Notes: generated from the sequence alone by a model not told the origin. Numbered from the stretch's first letter, positions 1-8,240 are shown. The stretch is 64,000 nucleotides of DNA from Marinobacter manganoxydans MnI7-9 (GCF_000235625.1 NZ_AGTR01000055.1:62001-126000), one strand, 5' to 3'. A program made the numbers and translations.

Positions 1-388
1 TTTCATCACCGTGGTGAACCAGGCTGAAACTGTGGAGCGCGGTTTTTGCTCCCCGGGGAATGTCACCCATTATCAGCTCGGAATCGGGTTCGATCCGCAG
101 TCGCAGGTGGATTACGTCGGGTAGGCTGAGAATACCATCCATCTGGGTCTGCAGCAGTTTTTGATCCAGAGCCCACAGGCTCCGTGCCAGGCTGGATGCA
201 TAACTGGTTTCAACAACCTGCATACGGCTGTGAATCTGGGAAAGATCCTTGCGGTAGTCCGAATAGATCTGCAGGGCGGAAGCGGCGAGGGTGAAGGCGG
301 AGCTAAATAAAAGAATCCAGGCCAGCAGCCTGAAAGACAGGGGCGAGCCTGTGCGAAAACGTTGAAGACGCGTCGACAGTTTTGGCAT
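1..388 (-). CDS. Membrane sensor protein, N-terminal part only (runs off left edge)
   Basis: Reading leftward from the ATG at 386-388, one open frame of about 129 codons continues past base 1. It begins MPKLSTRLQRF, has a hydrophobic segment at about residues 18-40, then a segment with the LARSLWALDQ type of sequence seen in the periplasmic part of many sensor histidine kinases and diguanylate cyclases. That suggests an inner-membrane signalling protein with one helix before and another after a periplasmic sensing domain. The catalytic part lies outside the window, so kinase and cyclase cannot be told apart. The start is the first Met of the frame; no strong ribosome site is evident. The other reading frames here are shadows. 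Confidence 0.7.
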   Translation of the reverse strand, partial: MPKLSTRLQRFRTGSPLSFRLLAWILLFSSAFTLAASALQIYSDYRKDLSQIHSRMQVVETSYASSLARSLWALDQKLLQTQMDGILSLPDVIHLRLRIEPDSELIMGDIPRGAKTALHSFSLVHHGDE

Positions 389-548
389 GTATTGAACTTC
401 AGCCACCCAGACCGGTTAGGAGATCGGACACTTCCTTTGATTCCGACTATAGCAGCAGTTTCTTTCAAATGCCTTGCAAATGCAGGAAAAATCGAAGGAA
501 ATGTGTTGTGGTTCAGTATTTATGCGTACTTCGAGCCTGACAAATACG

Positions 549-562
549 TTGACGTGGATCAA
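549..562 (+). promoter_or_regulatory. Anr/FNR box upstream of ccoM
   Basis: TTGAC-GTGG-ATCAA differs from the FNR/Anr consensus TTGAT-N4-ATCAA at one position. Its centre is 72 bp before the ccoM start. A class II site centred at -41.5 would put transcription start near 597, with TAGCCT at 585-590 as a weak -10. Inferred role: activation at low oxygen. Confidence 0.75.
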
Positions 563-627
563 TACCTTGCGGGCGTGCCGGGCGTAGCCTGAGTTTAATC
601 AAGTTAATTGCCGGAAGGAGAAGCAAA

Positions 628-780
628 ATGTATATGGACGCCGTTGTTATCGCGGGTATTGCGACTGTATTGCTGGTGGTTGGGTTTTTTGTTGGTGTTG
701 GCATCTTCGTGATGAAGGATCAGAAGGAGCACGGGCACCAGGACAGAAAAGAAGGGAAGCAAGGCCACAAGCCGGTCTGA
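628..780 (+). CDS. ccoM: Small membrane protein, CcoM-like cbb3 cytochrome oxidase subunit
   Basis: A 50-residue peptide starting MYMDAVVIAG. Residues 5-28 form one transmembrane helix rich in V, G and F, followed by MKDQKEH and a hydrophilic, His/Lys-rich tail. The pattern of acidic residue, VVIAG, helix with FF-G-G, then KD matches the small CcoM subunit that stabilises cbb3-type cytochrome c oxidase in Pseudomonas; this match is from memory. A strong ribosome site (GGAAGGAG, 613-620) sits 7 nt before the ATG. The Anr box upstream fits an oxidase subunit induced at low oxygen. No other cco genes are in the window; ccoM usually stands alone. The tail is longer than in the Pseudomonas peptide as I recall it. 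Confidence 0.75.
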   Translation: MYMDAVVIAGIATVLLVVGFFVGVGIFVMKDQKEHGHQDRKEGKQGHKPV

Positions 781-830
781 CAATGTCATTGGGAAAATTC
801 GGTTTCCCTGACATTTCAACGCGGAAAAAT

Positions 831-906
831 TGGCGTCCCCTAGGGGGTTCGAACCCCTGTTGCCGCCGTGAAAGGGCGGAGTCCTAGGCCACTAGACGAA
901 GGGGAC
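831..906 (-). tRNA. tRNA-Glu (anticodon TTC)
   Basis: A complete 76-nt cloverleaf on the minus strand: acceptor arm GTCCCC/GGGGAC, TTC anticodon (complement of 870-872), TTCGAAC T-loop and an encoded CCA at 831-833. It closely resembles E. coli tRNA-Glu. Confidence 0.97.
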
Positions 907-945
907 GCAACGCTTTCAACACCTTGCCTCGTCGAGGTGGCGCGT

Positions 946-974
946 ATATTAAGAAAGCTTCGAAACCCTGTCAA
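946..974 (-). promoter_or_regulatory. Sigma-70 promoter of tRNA-Glu
   Basis: On the minus strand, TTGACA (969-974) and TAATAT (946-951) are separated by exactly 17 bp. A GC-rich stretch (ACGCGCC) follows, the discriminator type seen at stringently controlled stable-RNA promoters. Confidence 0.8.
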
Positions 975-1021
975 CGTCTTTTTTGAAAAAAATCAGGGGA
1001 GCTTGATAAGGCCCCCTTGGG

Positions 1022-1948
1022 TCATCCTTTTTGTCCGGCTGCCCCTGGAGCAACGGATTGGGTCAATGCCTGATCCAGGTCCGGATACCGGAACTGGAAT
1101 TGCTGGCTGACCAGCTTCTCCGGAATAGCCCGCTGGCCCGTCAGAAGAAGCCTCGCCATTTCACCCAGAGCCACCTTGAGCACCGGAGCAGGTGCCGGAA
1201 AGAGGGTGGGGCGGTGTAAAACCCTCCCCAGGCTGCGGGTGAATTCTGCGTTCGTTACCGGGTTCGGGCTTACGACATTGTATGGGCCTGATGCGTCCGG
1301 GTTTTCCATCATCCAGATAAGTGCGCTGACTACATCGTCCCTGTGGACCCAAGGCATGTACTGGGTACCGCTACCCAGGCGTCCGCCCAGTGCCAGTTTG
1401 AAGGGCAGGAGCATCCGCTCCAGGAAGCCACCATCCGGGCCTGCCACGACGCCTGTCCGGGAGAAGCACAGGCGAACGCCGTCATCGCCAAGTGGTTTGG
1501 CGGCGTTTTCCCAGTCGCGGCACAGCCGATGCGTAAATTCGTCATTCGGGCTGGTGCTTTCGGTGACGGTGGCTGATCCCTGGTCCCCGTAAAAGCCAAC
1601 AGCCGATCCCGAAACGACGACATTCGGCGCTTGATCCCAACTTCGGATGACCTCGACCAGGGTTTCGGTGACGCCAATGCGGCTGTCACGGAGTTCCTGC
1701 TTTCGGGACTCCGACCAGCGTTTATCCGCGATACCTTCTCCGGCAAGGTTGATAACGGCATCGTATCCGGGGTGGGAACGAAGCTGCTGCAGATCACGGA
1801 TTGCCTCGACCCGTCCGCAGCTTGATTTGACCGTTTCGGCCGGTTGCCGGCTGAAAACCGTCAGTTCGTAATCCCGTGCCAATAATTCACGGCAGAGCAC
1901 GTGGCCAATAAACCCGGTTCCTCCGGTAATCAGAATCCTTTTCGACAT
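1022..1948 (-). CDS. TIGR01777-family (YfcH-like) NAD-dependent epimerase/dehydratase
   Basis: A 308-residue protein of the extended short-chain dehydrogenase fold. The N-terminal ILITGGTGFIGH is the dinucleotide-binding loop; the VVSGSAVGFYGD and SRTGVVAGPDGG segments and the C-terminal half fit the TIGR01777/YfcH family of epimerase-like proteins. Length is normal for that family. The ATG at 1946-1948 has AGGAG 8 nt upstream. The substrate of this family is not established. Downstream lies tRNA-Glu, upstream the CbiX-like gene on the same strand (53-bp gap), so the two may be cotranscribed. Confidence 0.88.
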   Translation of the reverse strand: MSKRILITGGTGFIGHVLCRELLARDYELTVFSRQPAETVKSSCGRVEAIRDLQQLRSHPGYDAVINLAGEGIADKRWSESRKQELRDSRIGVTETLVEVIRSWDQAPNVVVSGSAVGFYGDQGSATVTESTSPNDEFTHRLCRDWENAAKPLGDDGVRLCFSRTGVVAGPDGGFLERMLLPFKLALGGRLGSGTQYMPWVHRDDVVSALIWMMENPDASGPYNVVSPNPVTNAEFTRSLGRVLHRPTLFPAPAPVLKVALGEMARLLLTGQRAIPEKLVSQQFQFRYPDLDQALTQSVAPGAAGQKG

Positions 1949-2001
1949 AATCGATACTCCTGTCGCGCACCGGCCTCTGGCGCTGTCTCAGAACGCCCGG
2001 T

Positions 2002-2376
2002 TCAGGCGGGTGTCTCGTCCAGTTGAAGCATAACAACATCGCGAATTGCCTGTCCCAGGAGAGGGTTTTCCCCAATCGGAGGTGCGAGCTGAATGGATAC
2101 GCCGTGGGCTTTTTCGAGTTCTTCGATCATTGCCGGAACATCCTTGCGCAAGTGGCGGCCGGCCGCCAGGAACAAAGGAACGATCGTAAACTCGGTGATG
2201 CCCTCAGCCACACCGTCCATGATGATCGTATCAATGGATGGTTCCGCCAGTTCCATATAGGCGACCCTGGCGTTGTCGACAGACGCGAGAGTCGGCGCTG
2301 CAAGCTTTTCGAAGGTTTCACACCAGCGCTTGTCACTGCTTCCATGTGCCAACAGAATAATGCGGGGGCTGCTCAT
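2002..2376 (-). CDS. CbiX/SirB-type sirohydrochlorin chelatase-like protein
   Basis: A 124-residue protein with the single-domain chelatase pattern: LLAHGSSD near the N-terminus (metal-binding His) and PLFLAAGRHLRKDVP around residue 80 (second His), as in small CbiX proteins that insert cobalt or iron into sirohydrochlorin. The start chosen is the ATG at 2374-2376, with AGGAG 5 nt upstream, rather than a codon seven residues earlier. No other tetrapyrrole genes are nearby, so the metal and pathway are inferred only from family. Confidence 0.85.
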   Translation of the reverse strand: MSSPRIILLAHGSSDKRWCETFEKLAAPTLASVDNARVAYMELAEPSIDTIIMDGVAEGITEFTIVPLFLAAGRHLRKDVPAMIEELEKAHGVSIQLAPPIGENPLLGQAIRDVVMLQLDETPA

Positions 2377-2479
2377 TGCCGCTCCTGAAGTAGTCAATTT
2401 GTTAGGGCCTGTCGTAAGTCGGGAAAGCCGGCCTCATGAGAGAGGGCCGGTACCATATAAAGTAACAGGGTGACGGTGA

Positions 2480-3082
2480 ATGTTCGATTGGAAAGAGATT
2501 CTGGATTTCTGGTTTGGCGAACTTGACGAACATGGGCTGCCAGACAGCGACCACCGGAACAAGTGGTTTCGATCGGACCGCAGGTTTGACCAGGAGATAC
2601 GCCGTCGCTTCCTTTCAATGGTGTTGTTTGCTTCCGAGCAGGGATTGGACCATTGGCGGAGTGAGGCCGGCGGTATACTTGCCGAGATCATTCTGCTTGA
2701 CCAGTTTTCGCGGAATATCTTCCGCGGCGGTGCCATGGCGTTTGATCAGGATCGCCAGGCGCGCAAGCTATGCCGGCAAGCGATGCAGAAAGGGCAGGAT
2801 ACGATGCTACCGCCCGTGCACCGAGCGTTTCTCTACATGCCGCTCCAGCATTCGGAACTCAAGGACGACCAGGACATGTCCGTGGAATGCTACGAGCAAC
2901 TGGCGCGATCAACGGAAGGAATCCTTTCCGATTTCATGGGTAGCTTTCTGCAGTCCGCAAAGGATCACCGGGCGATCAATCAAAAGTACGGACGATTCCC
3001 TCACCGCAACAAGGCACTCGGCAGAACCTCAACGGCGGAAGAGCGGGAGTACCTGGCCGGTGGTCGCCGTTTCGGCCAGTAG
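2480..3082 (+). CDS. DUF924 family protein
   Basis: A 200-residue soluble protein that begins with the family hallmark ILDFWFGE and contains ILLDQFSRNIFR and YMPLQHSE, all typical of DUF924 (a TPR-like all-helical fold). Length is normal. The family has no firmly assigned function. The gene is divergent from the CbiX-like gene with 103 bp between starts. The ribosome site before the ATG is weak (AGGGTGA). Confidence 0.88.
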   Translation: MFDWKEILDFWFGELDEHGLPDSDHRNKWFRSDRRFDQEIRRRFLSMVLFASEQGLDHWRSEAGGILAEIILLDQFSRNIFRGGAMAFDQDRQARKLCRQAMQKGQDTMLPPVHRAFLYMPLQHSELKDDQDMSVECYEQLARSTEGILSDFMGSFLQSAKDHRAINQKYGRFPHRNKALGRTSTAEEREYLAGGRRFGQ

Positions 3083-3227
3083 CGCAATCGCGCTTTCCTT
3101 AAAGTTTTGTATAGAAAACGTACATTCGGACGGGGTTGGCACTTTTCCCTGATAAACTGCGCAACACTGAGATTGCACGGGATAGCGATCCTTCTTTGGC
3201 TTGCAATCATTTTACCGGGGATCTGGA

Positions 3228-3944
3228 ATGAAAAAGACGCGGCGGCTTTTACCCGCAGGCCTGCTACTGGCTTTTTGGGCGTGGCTACCACTCTCATCGG
3301 TTGGCGCCTCTCTGGACGACGACCTTTTCGGTCGCCTGAGTGCCGCCGCTCCAAAGCTCGATACAAAGGTCCTCAGGACCGCAATCAGCGCCTCTCGCTG
3401 CGCTGTCTCCAGTGGTGTTCAGATGCCCGAGCGGCTTGCGGTGATTGATTTCTCGTTGCCGTCCAGTCAGGAAAGGCTATGGATTTTCGATCTGGAGAAG
3501 GGCGAGCTGTTGCTTCGGGACCTGGTTGCTCACGGCAAAAATTCCGGGAATTTCAAATCGACCGCTTTCTCCAACGTGGAAGGTAGTTACCAGTCCAGTA
3601 TCGGGCTTTTCCAGGCCCGGGAATCCTATTACGGCAAGCACGGCTATTCGCTCAGGCTGGATGGTCTCGAGCCCGGGATCAACGATCTTGCCCGGCAGCG
3701 CGCCATCGTTATACATGGGGCGGATTACGTGAATGATGATTGGGTCAGTAAATACGGCCGCATCGGGCGTAGTCACGGGTGCCCGGCCGTTGATAACCAG
3801 ATCATCAAGCGTGTTGTCGACAACCTTAAGGGGGGGCAATTGGTGTTCAAGTACTATCCGGATCAGGAGTGGCTGCACAGTTCCGGATTCCTGAAATGTG
3901 ATAACCGGACACTGGCAGGAAAAAACCTTAAAAAAAGTGGTTGA
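3228..3944 (+). CDS. Exported murein L,D-transpeptidase catalytic-domain protein (YkuD_2-like)
   Basis: A 238-residue protein starting MKKTRRLLPAG with a Sec signal peptide (about residues 1-27). The C-terminal half has IVIHGADYV followed by GRSHGCPAV, the HG...SHGC active-site arrangement of L,D-transpeptidases, including the catalytic Cys. The layout fits the YkuD_2-type group rather than classical ErfK/YbiS. Expected role: peptidoglycan cross-linking or hydrolysis in the periplasm; the exact reaction cannot be read from sequence. The ATG at 3228 leaves a clean signal peptide, unlike an upstream in-frame start. The 145-bp gap before it shows no clear promoter. Confidence 0.85.
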   Translation: MKKTRRLLPAGLLLAFWAWLPLSSVGASLDDDLFGRLSAAAPKLDTKVLRTAISASRCAVSSGVQMPERLAVIDFSLPSSQERLWIFDLEKGELLLRDLVAHGKNSGNFKSTAFSNVEGSYQSSIGLFQARESYYGKHGYSLRLDGLEPGINDLARQRAIVIHGADYVNDDWVSKYGRIGRSHGCPAVDNQIIKRVVDNLKGGQLVFKYYPDQEWLHSSGFLKCDNRTLAGKNLKKSG

Positions 3945-3968
3945 CGGTTCCGTCGGGATCCGTAGAAT
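3941..3968 (+). promoter_or_regulatory. Sigma-70 promoter of tRNA-Gly
   Basis: TTGACG (3941-3946), a 16-bp spacer and TAGAAT (3963-3968) lie 35 bp before the tRNA. The -35 box overlaps the stop codon of the transpeptidase gene, so the tRNA has its own promoter. Confidence 0.75.
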
Positions 3969-4002
3969 ACGCCTCCGTTGTCGGCAACAGCCGAACAGCA
4001 TT

Positions 4003-4078
4003 GCGGGAATAGCTCAGTTGGTAGAGCACAACCTTGCCAAGGTTGGGGTCGCGAGTTCGAATCTCGTTTCCCGCTCCA
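4003..4078 (+). tRNA. tRNA-Gly (anticodon GCC)
   Basis: A full 76-nt cloverleaf with acceptor GCGGGAA/TTCCCGC, D-loop AGCTCAGTTGGTAGAGC, anticodon GCC at 4036-4038, T-loop GTTCGAATC and an encoded CCA end. Confidence 0.97.
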
Positions 4079-4087
4079 GATTTCGAA

Positions 4088-4118
4088 AACCCGGTCCTGA
4101 AAAGGGCCGGGTTTTTTC
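4088..4118 (+). terminator. Rho-independent terminator after tRNA-Gly
   Basis: A GC-rich stem (AACCCGGTCCT with AGGGCCGGGTT) is followed by a run of six T. Confidence 0.85.
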
Positions 4119-4213
4119 GTTTTCGGGCACCTGCAACCTCGGCGCCGGGGGTTGCGGTCAGGTATACTCATCAGCCTGTTTCGAGTCCCGATTCCCTGTG
4201 GGAGGTTGCCTCC

Positions 4214-5008
4214 ATGAAGGTCCATTCGCTGTTCGTATACCCTGTCAAATCCCTTTCCGGTATTGAGGTGACCAGTTTTCATACCGACGATTTCGGCCCA
4301 GTCGGAGACAGGCGATGGATGATCGTTGATGATGAGCGGCGTTTTGTCACCCAGAGAGAGCATCCCGAACTCGCCCGCGTGGAAACGCAATTGGATGGCG
4401 ATAGGGTTGTTATCAACATTCCGGGTGAAGGTGAGTTTGGTCTGACAGCCTCCAACGACGAGCTTCGCGTACTGGTGTGGCGGGACTGGGTGAAGGCTCT
4501 GGCAGGCTTGCGAGAAGCCAGTGATGCTCTGAGTCGGTTTTGCCGCAAGCCTGTTAGCCTGGTATTCATGCCGGACAGCTCCTTCCGCCGCGTTGATGCG
4601 GGCAGGGTCGATGAGTACCGGCGTGTGGGCTTTGCTGATGGTTTTCCTTTCCTGGTTACCAACACTGCCTCGTTGGCAGAGCTCAACACCCGGCTGGAGG
4701 TGCCCGTGGAGATGCGGAGGTTCCGTCCCAACATCGTCGTTGAGGGCGCGGACGCCTGGGATGAGGACCATTGGCAGAGCTTGAGCATTGGCAATAACCG
4801 TCTGAGCATCGTAAAGCCCTGTTCACGCTGCGTAATGACGACCGTCGACCCCTCGACCGGCCTGAAGGATGCTGCCGTGCAGCCGCTCAGAACCCTGTCC
4901 CGCTATCGCAGGACCGGTGAGGGCGTGATCTTCGGCCAGAACGCGATTCATGAATCACCAGGACTTATCCGGGTTGGTGAACCCGTTACTGTTAATCAAT
5001 CGGAGTAA
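4214..5008 (+). CDS. MOSC domain protein (YcbX-like)
   Basis: A 264-residue protein with an N-terminal MOSC beta-barrel (FVYPVKSLSG, then GDRRWMIVD) and a C-terminal MOSC domain. The latter has MRRFRPNIVVEG and PCSRCVMTTVD; the second Cys of that motif (near residue 204) is the conserved MOSC cysteine. These domains occur in molybdenum-cofactor sulfurases and in YcbX/mARC reductases of N-hydroxylated compounds. No C-terminal 2Fe-2S domain is present, so it is shorter than E. coli YcbX. GGAGG lies 8 nt before the ATG. It sits 8 bp before uup and is probably cotranscribed with it. Confidence 0.88.
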   Translation: MKVHSLFVYPVKSLSGIEVTSFHTDDFGPVGDRRWMIVDDERRFVTQREHPELARVETQLDGDRVVINIPGEGEFGLTASNDELRVLVWRDWVKALAGLREASDALSRFCRKPVSLVFMPDSSFRRVDAGRVDEYRRVGFADGFPFLVTNTASLAELNTRLEVPVEMRRFRPNIVVEGADAWDEDHWQSLSIGNNRLSIVKPCSRCVMTTVDPSTGLKDAAVQPLRTLSRYRRTGEGVIFGQNAIHESPGLIRVGEPVTVNQSE

Positions 5009-5016
5009 AACCAAAC

Positions 5017-6969
5017 GTGCCACTGTTAACGCTGGACTCAGTCTCCCTGGCTTATGGAATGCATCCGCTGCTTGATCAGGCCTCATTGGTTATCGATGCC
5101 GGAGAGCGTGTGTGTTTGCTGGGACGAAACGGCGAGGGAAAATCGACCCTGCTGAAGATTGTCAGTGGCGAAGTGACACCCGATGGTGGCGTGGTTCGTC
5201 TCGATGATGGCGCTGTTCTGGCGGTGCTGCCGCAGAACCTGCCCTCCGAGGACACCCGCACGGCCTATGAAGTGGTTGCCGGGGCCTTTCCTGAAACCGG
5301 CAAGTTGCTGGCAGAGTTCCACCAGTTGTCCCAGCAGGGCGACGAGGCGAGCCTGGACCGGTTGATGAAAGTCCAGGAGCGTCTTGAAGCCCTGGACGGC
5401 TGGCGACTGGATCAGAAGGTAACCACCATTCTTGGTCAGTATGGCGTTGATCCCGATCAAACCCTCGATACCCTCTCGGGAGGCTGGCAGCGCCGTGTTC
5501 TCCTGGCAAAAGCTTTGGTTGCCGACCCGGATATTCTGTTGCTGGATGAGCCTACAAACCACCTGGACGTCCCCGCGATCGCCTGGCTGGAAGAGGCCCT
5601 GGGCCAATTTCGCGGCGCCATGTTGTTTGTCAGCCATGATCGGGCGTTTATCCGGCGGATGGCGACCAGGATTGTAGAGCTGGACCGCGGGAAGCTGGTG
5701 AGCTTCGCTGCCACCTACGACCGCTACCTGGACCTCAAGGAAAAAGCGCTGGAGGAAGAAGAACGGCAGAACGCGCTGTTTGACAAGCGCCTCAAGCAGG
5801 AAGAGGCCTGGATTCGGCAGGGCATCAAGGCTCGCAGGACTCGTAATATGGGGCGTGTTCGTGCCCTGAAGGCCATGCGTGAGGAGCACAGGCAGCGTCG
5901 TGTGCGGGGCGGAACTGCAACTTTCGCGGTGGAGGACGCCGCGCGCTCAGGAAAGCTTGTGGTTGAAACCCGGGATGCTGGCTTTGCTTATCCCGACGGC
6001 ACTCCGGTCATCAGAGACATGAATCTCACCATTCTGAGAGGGGACAAGATCGGGCTTGTTGGGGAGAACGGCACAGGCAAGACCACGCTTGTTCGACTCC
6101 TGTTGGGGAATTTGGAACCAACCGAGGGATCCATTCGTCTTGGTACCAATCTGCAGGTTGCCTATTTCGATCAGTTGCGCGGAGAGCTCGATCTGACGCG
6201 GAACGCATTGGACAACCTCTCCGAGGGTCGGGAGTTCATCGACATCAATGGCCAGAGCAAACACGTTCTCGGCTATTTGCAGGAGTTCCTGTTTACCCCG
6301 GAGCGAGCCAGATCTCCGGTCAGTGTTTTTTCTGGTGGCGAACGGGCCCGGTTGCTTCTGGCCAAGCTCTTCAGCAAGCCCGCGAATATCCTGGTGCTCG
6401 ACGAACCGACGAATGATCTGGACGTTGAAACACTGGAATTGCTGGAAGAACAGCTGGCGGAATTTGCCGGCACAGTGATCGTGATCAGTCACGACCGTGA
6501 GTTTCTCGATAATGTGATCACCGAAACGGTTTTCCTGGACGGTTCGGGCAAAGTGCGTGAGTACGTTGGCGGTTACACGGATTGGCGTCGGCAGGGCGGT
6601 TGCTTCCCCTCAGAAGCCACGGGTAACCGGCCGGACAAGCAGGATAAAAACGGCAAGACATCCGGTAGCACCGAAAAGGTCGTAGCAAAGAAACCGGCAG
6701 AGAACGCAAAACCGCGGGCAGAACCTGAAAAGGGCAAGCCCGTGAAACTGAGTTACAAGCTCAAGCTCGAGCTGGAGCAGTTACCAGGGCAGATCGAGGA
6801 GCTTGAGCAGGAAGTCGCCGGCCTGCAGGAAAAAATTTCCCAGGCTGATTTTTATTCAGGCCCACCGGATGAAGTCTCGGCCACTCTGGAAGCATTGACG
6901 GAAAAGGAAAGCCGTCTGGAGCAGGTCATTGAGCGGTGGATGGAGCTGGAAGAATGGGCAAATCAATGA
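5017..6969 (+). CDS. uup: ABC-F family ATPase Uup
   Basis: A 650-residue cytoplasmic ABC-F protein with two nucleotide-binding domains and no membrane segment. Domain 1 has Walker A GRNGEGKS (36-43), signature LSGGW (about 153) and Walker B ILLLDEPTNHLD (about 173). A basic linker rich in R/K/E follows (about 230-300). Domain 2 has GENGTGKT (about 349), FSGGE (about 438) and ILVLDEPTNDLD (about 458). The tail (530-650) is Lys-rich and coiled-coil, the Uup-specific DNA/ribosome-binding region. Known Uup lowers precise transposon excision and acts on ribosomes. The start is GTG at 5017. The stop overlaps the next start (ATGA), so the two are coupled. Confidence 0.93.
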   Translation: MPLLTLDSVSLAYGMHPLLDQASLVIDAGERVCLLGRNGEGKSTLLKIVSGEVTPDGGVVRLDDGAVLAVLPQNLPSEDTRTAYEVVAGAFPETGKLLAEFHQLSQQGDEASLDRLMKVQERLEALDGWRLDQKVTTILGQYGVDPDQTLDTLSGGWQRRVLLAKALVADPDILLLDEPTNHLDVPAIAWLEEALGQFRGAMLFVSHDRAFIRRMATRIVELDRGKLVSFAATYDRYLDLKEKALEEEERQNALFDKRLKQEEAWIRQGIKARRTRNMGRVRALKAMREEHRQRRVRGGTATFAVEDAARSGKLVVETRDAGFAYPDGTPVIRDMNLTILRGDKIGLVGENGTGKTTLVRLLLGNLEPTEGSIRLGTNLQVAYFDQLRGELDLTRNALDNLSEGREFIDINGQSKHVLGYLQEFLFTPERARSPVSVFSGGERARLLLAKLFSKPANILVLDEPTNDLDVETLELLEEQLAEFAGTVIVISHDREFLDNVITETVFLDGSGKVREYVGGYTDWRRQGGCFPSEATGNRPDKQDKNGKTSGSTEKVVAKKPAENAKPRAEPEKGKPVKLSYKLKLELEQLPGQIEELEQEVAGLQEKISQADFYSGPPDEVSATLEALTEKESRLEQVIERWMELEEWANQ

Positions 6970-7634
6970 ATGTACATTACGATTTCAGATTTCAGGACGG
7001 CCGTAGGGTTGAGTTTAAAGTAACGGACAAGCCGTCCCGGCCTTCCGGAAAACTTCCGTCCTGGACACAGCTGGAACATTGCCAGTGTAGCAACTGTCCT
7101 TTGAAGGCTTCCGAATCCTCCCACTGTCCCGCGGCAACCGAGATATTGCCGGTTGTGGAGGCCTTTCGGGATGAGGATGCCTACCAGAAGGTGGAAGTGA
7201 AGGTAACCGATGATCGTCGAAGCTATGAGAAGCAGACGGCGCTTGAGGAGGCACTTCGATCGTTGCTCGGGTTGAAAATGGCGACCAGCGGGTGCCCGGT
7301 TCTGTCAGAGCTCAAGCCCATGGCGGTTCATCACCTGCCGTTTGCAAACACCGATGAATTCATTATGCGCAGCGTTTCCCATTACCTGTTGCAGCAATAC
7401 TTCGCGAAACGGAATCATCAGACCCCAGACTGGGAATTGAAGGGGCTGGTGGAGAGGAGTCAGAGGCTGCAGCTGGTGAATCAGGCCCTGTGGCAGAGAA
7501 TACACTCAGTCTGCAAGGGTGACAGCAATCTGAAGGCACTACTGAATTTCTTCTCGATGGCCTCGAGTGTCAGTTTCTCGCTGGAAAGTCAGCTTCGCAA
7601 ACTTGAGGCGAAAATGGAGGGGGAAAGGGGCTGA
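6966..7634 (+). CDS. Conserved protein of unknown function with N-terminal cysteine cluster
   Basis: A 222-residue soluble protein that starts in the ATGA overlap with the uup stop. After a short beta-like segment (MNVHYDFRFQDGRR) comes a cysteine cluster, CQCSNCPL...HCP (Cys 39, 41, 44 and 54), a plausible metal site. A conserved-looking ATSGCPVL follows near residue 103, then a mostly helical C-terminal half. I recall similar proteins being filed under a DUF number (possibly DUF6901), but could not verify it. No function can be assigned; overlap with uup suggests coexpression. A terminator follows. Confidence 0.8.
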   Translation: MNVHYDFRFQDGRRVEFKVTDKPSRPSGKLPSWTQLEHCQCSNCPLKASESSHCPAATEILPVVEAFRDEDAYQKVEVKVTDDRRSYEKQTALEEALRSLLGLKMATSGCPVLSELKPMAVHHLPFANTDEFIMRSVSHYLLQQYFAKRNHQTPDWELKGLVERSQRLQLVNQALWQRIHSVCKGDSNLKALLNFFSMASSVSFSLESQLRKLEAKMEGERG

Positions 7635-7654
7635 TCGCGGCTTTCGTTCTCAGC

Positions 7655-7684
7655 AGGCCCGGGTCCACGCCCCGGGCCTTTTTG
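7655..7684. terminator. Terminator between the uup operon and the universal stress gene
   Basis: The stem AGGCCCGGG/CCCGGGCCT (7655-7663 with 7671-7679) is followed by TTTTTG. It serves the plus-strand operon and lies between convergent genes. Confidence 0.85.
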
Positions 7685-7695
7685 TTGGTCAAGCC

Positions 7696-8127
7696 TTAGT
7701 GAATGCGAACGGCCAGAACATCGCATTCGGTTCCATGCAGAACCCCGTTTGCGGTGGAGCCCAGCAAAAGCTGAAAACCCTTCCGGCCATGACTTCCCAC
7801 GATCACGAGGTCTACTTCCTGTTCCTTCGCAAGCCTGTGGATTTCGGACTCGGGGCGCCCGACCGTCACCACCTGGTTGTTTTTGGCCACACCGTATTTG
7901 TCGCCGTAGGTTCCCAATTGCTCGCGAGCTGCTTTGTCGAGTTGGTCCTGTAGCTCAGTCAGATCCATCGGAATATCGCCACCATAGGCATAGCCGACAG
8001 GCTCAACCACATGAACCAGCATTAGCTCCGCACCATGGGCTTCGCTTATGGCCTTTGCCTTGTCCAGTACCTGTGGGGCTTCTTCTGTCAGGTCAATCGC
8101 AACAAGCATCTTTTTATAGGCAGACAT
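7696..8127 (-). CDS. Universal stress protein, UspA family
   Basis: A 143-residue single-domain Usp protein. It starts MSAYKKMLVAIDLTEEA and ends with the nucleotide-loop motif VIVGSHGRKGFQLLLGSTANGVLHG, close to the G-2X-G-9X-G(S/T) ATP-binding pattern, then DVLAVRIH. The start at 8125-8127 is chosen because GGAG lies 8 nt upstream; an earlier in-frame codon has no ribosome site. It stands alone, with terminators on both sides. Expected role: survival under stress or low oxygen. A possible degraded Anr box lies upstream. Confidence 0.93.
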   Translation of the reverse strand: MSAYKKMLVAIDLTEEAPQVLDKAKAISEAHGAELMLVHVVEPVGYAYGGDIPMDLTELQDQLDKAAREQLGTYGDKYGVAKNNQVVTVGRPESEIHRLAKEQEVDLVIVGSHGRKGFQLLLGSTANGVLHGTECDVLAVRIH

Positions 8128-8240
8128 CGTATCGCTCCTTCGCACACGGGATATTATTCTGAGGATAGTACCTTAAATCGGGTCGGGAAAGTGTAGCGGG
8201 AAACTGACGGGTATCAAAAACAGAGGCGGAAAAGTGCTTT

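Noticed and set aside
112-468. A 118-codon minus-strand frame at the left edge
   Set aside because: It overlaps, in another frame, the start of the sensor protein (1-388), which has a clear membrane segment. The 118-codon product is Cys/Pro/Arg-rich with no motif.
3863-4771. A 302-codon minus-strand frame over tRNA-Gly and the MOSC gene
   Set aside because: It crosses a tRNA and a terminator and is antisense to a good gene.
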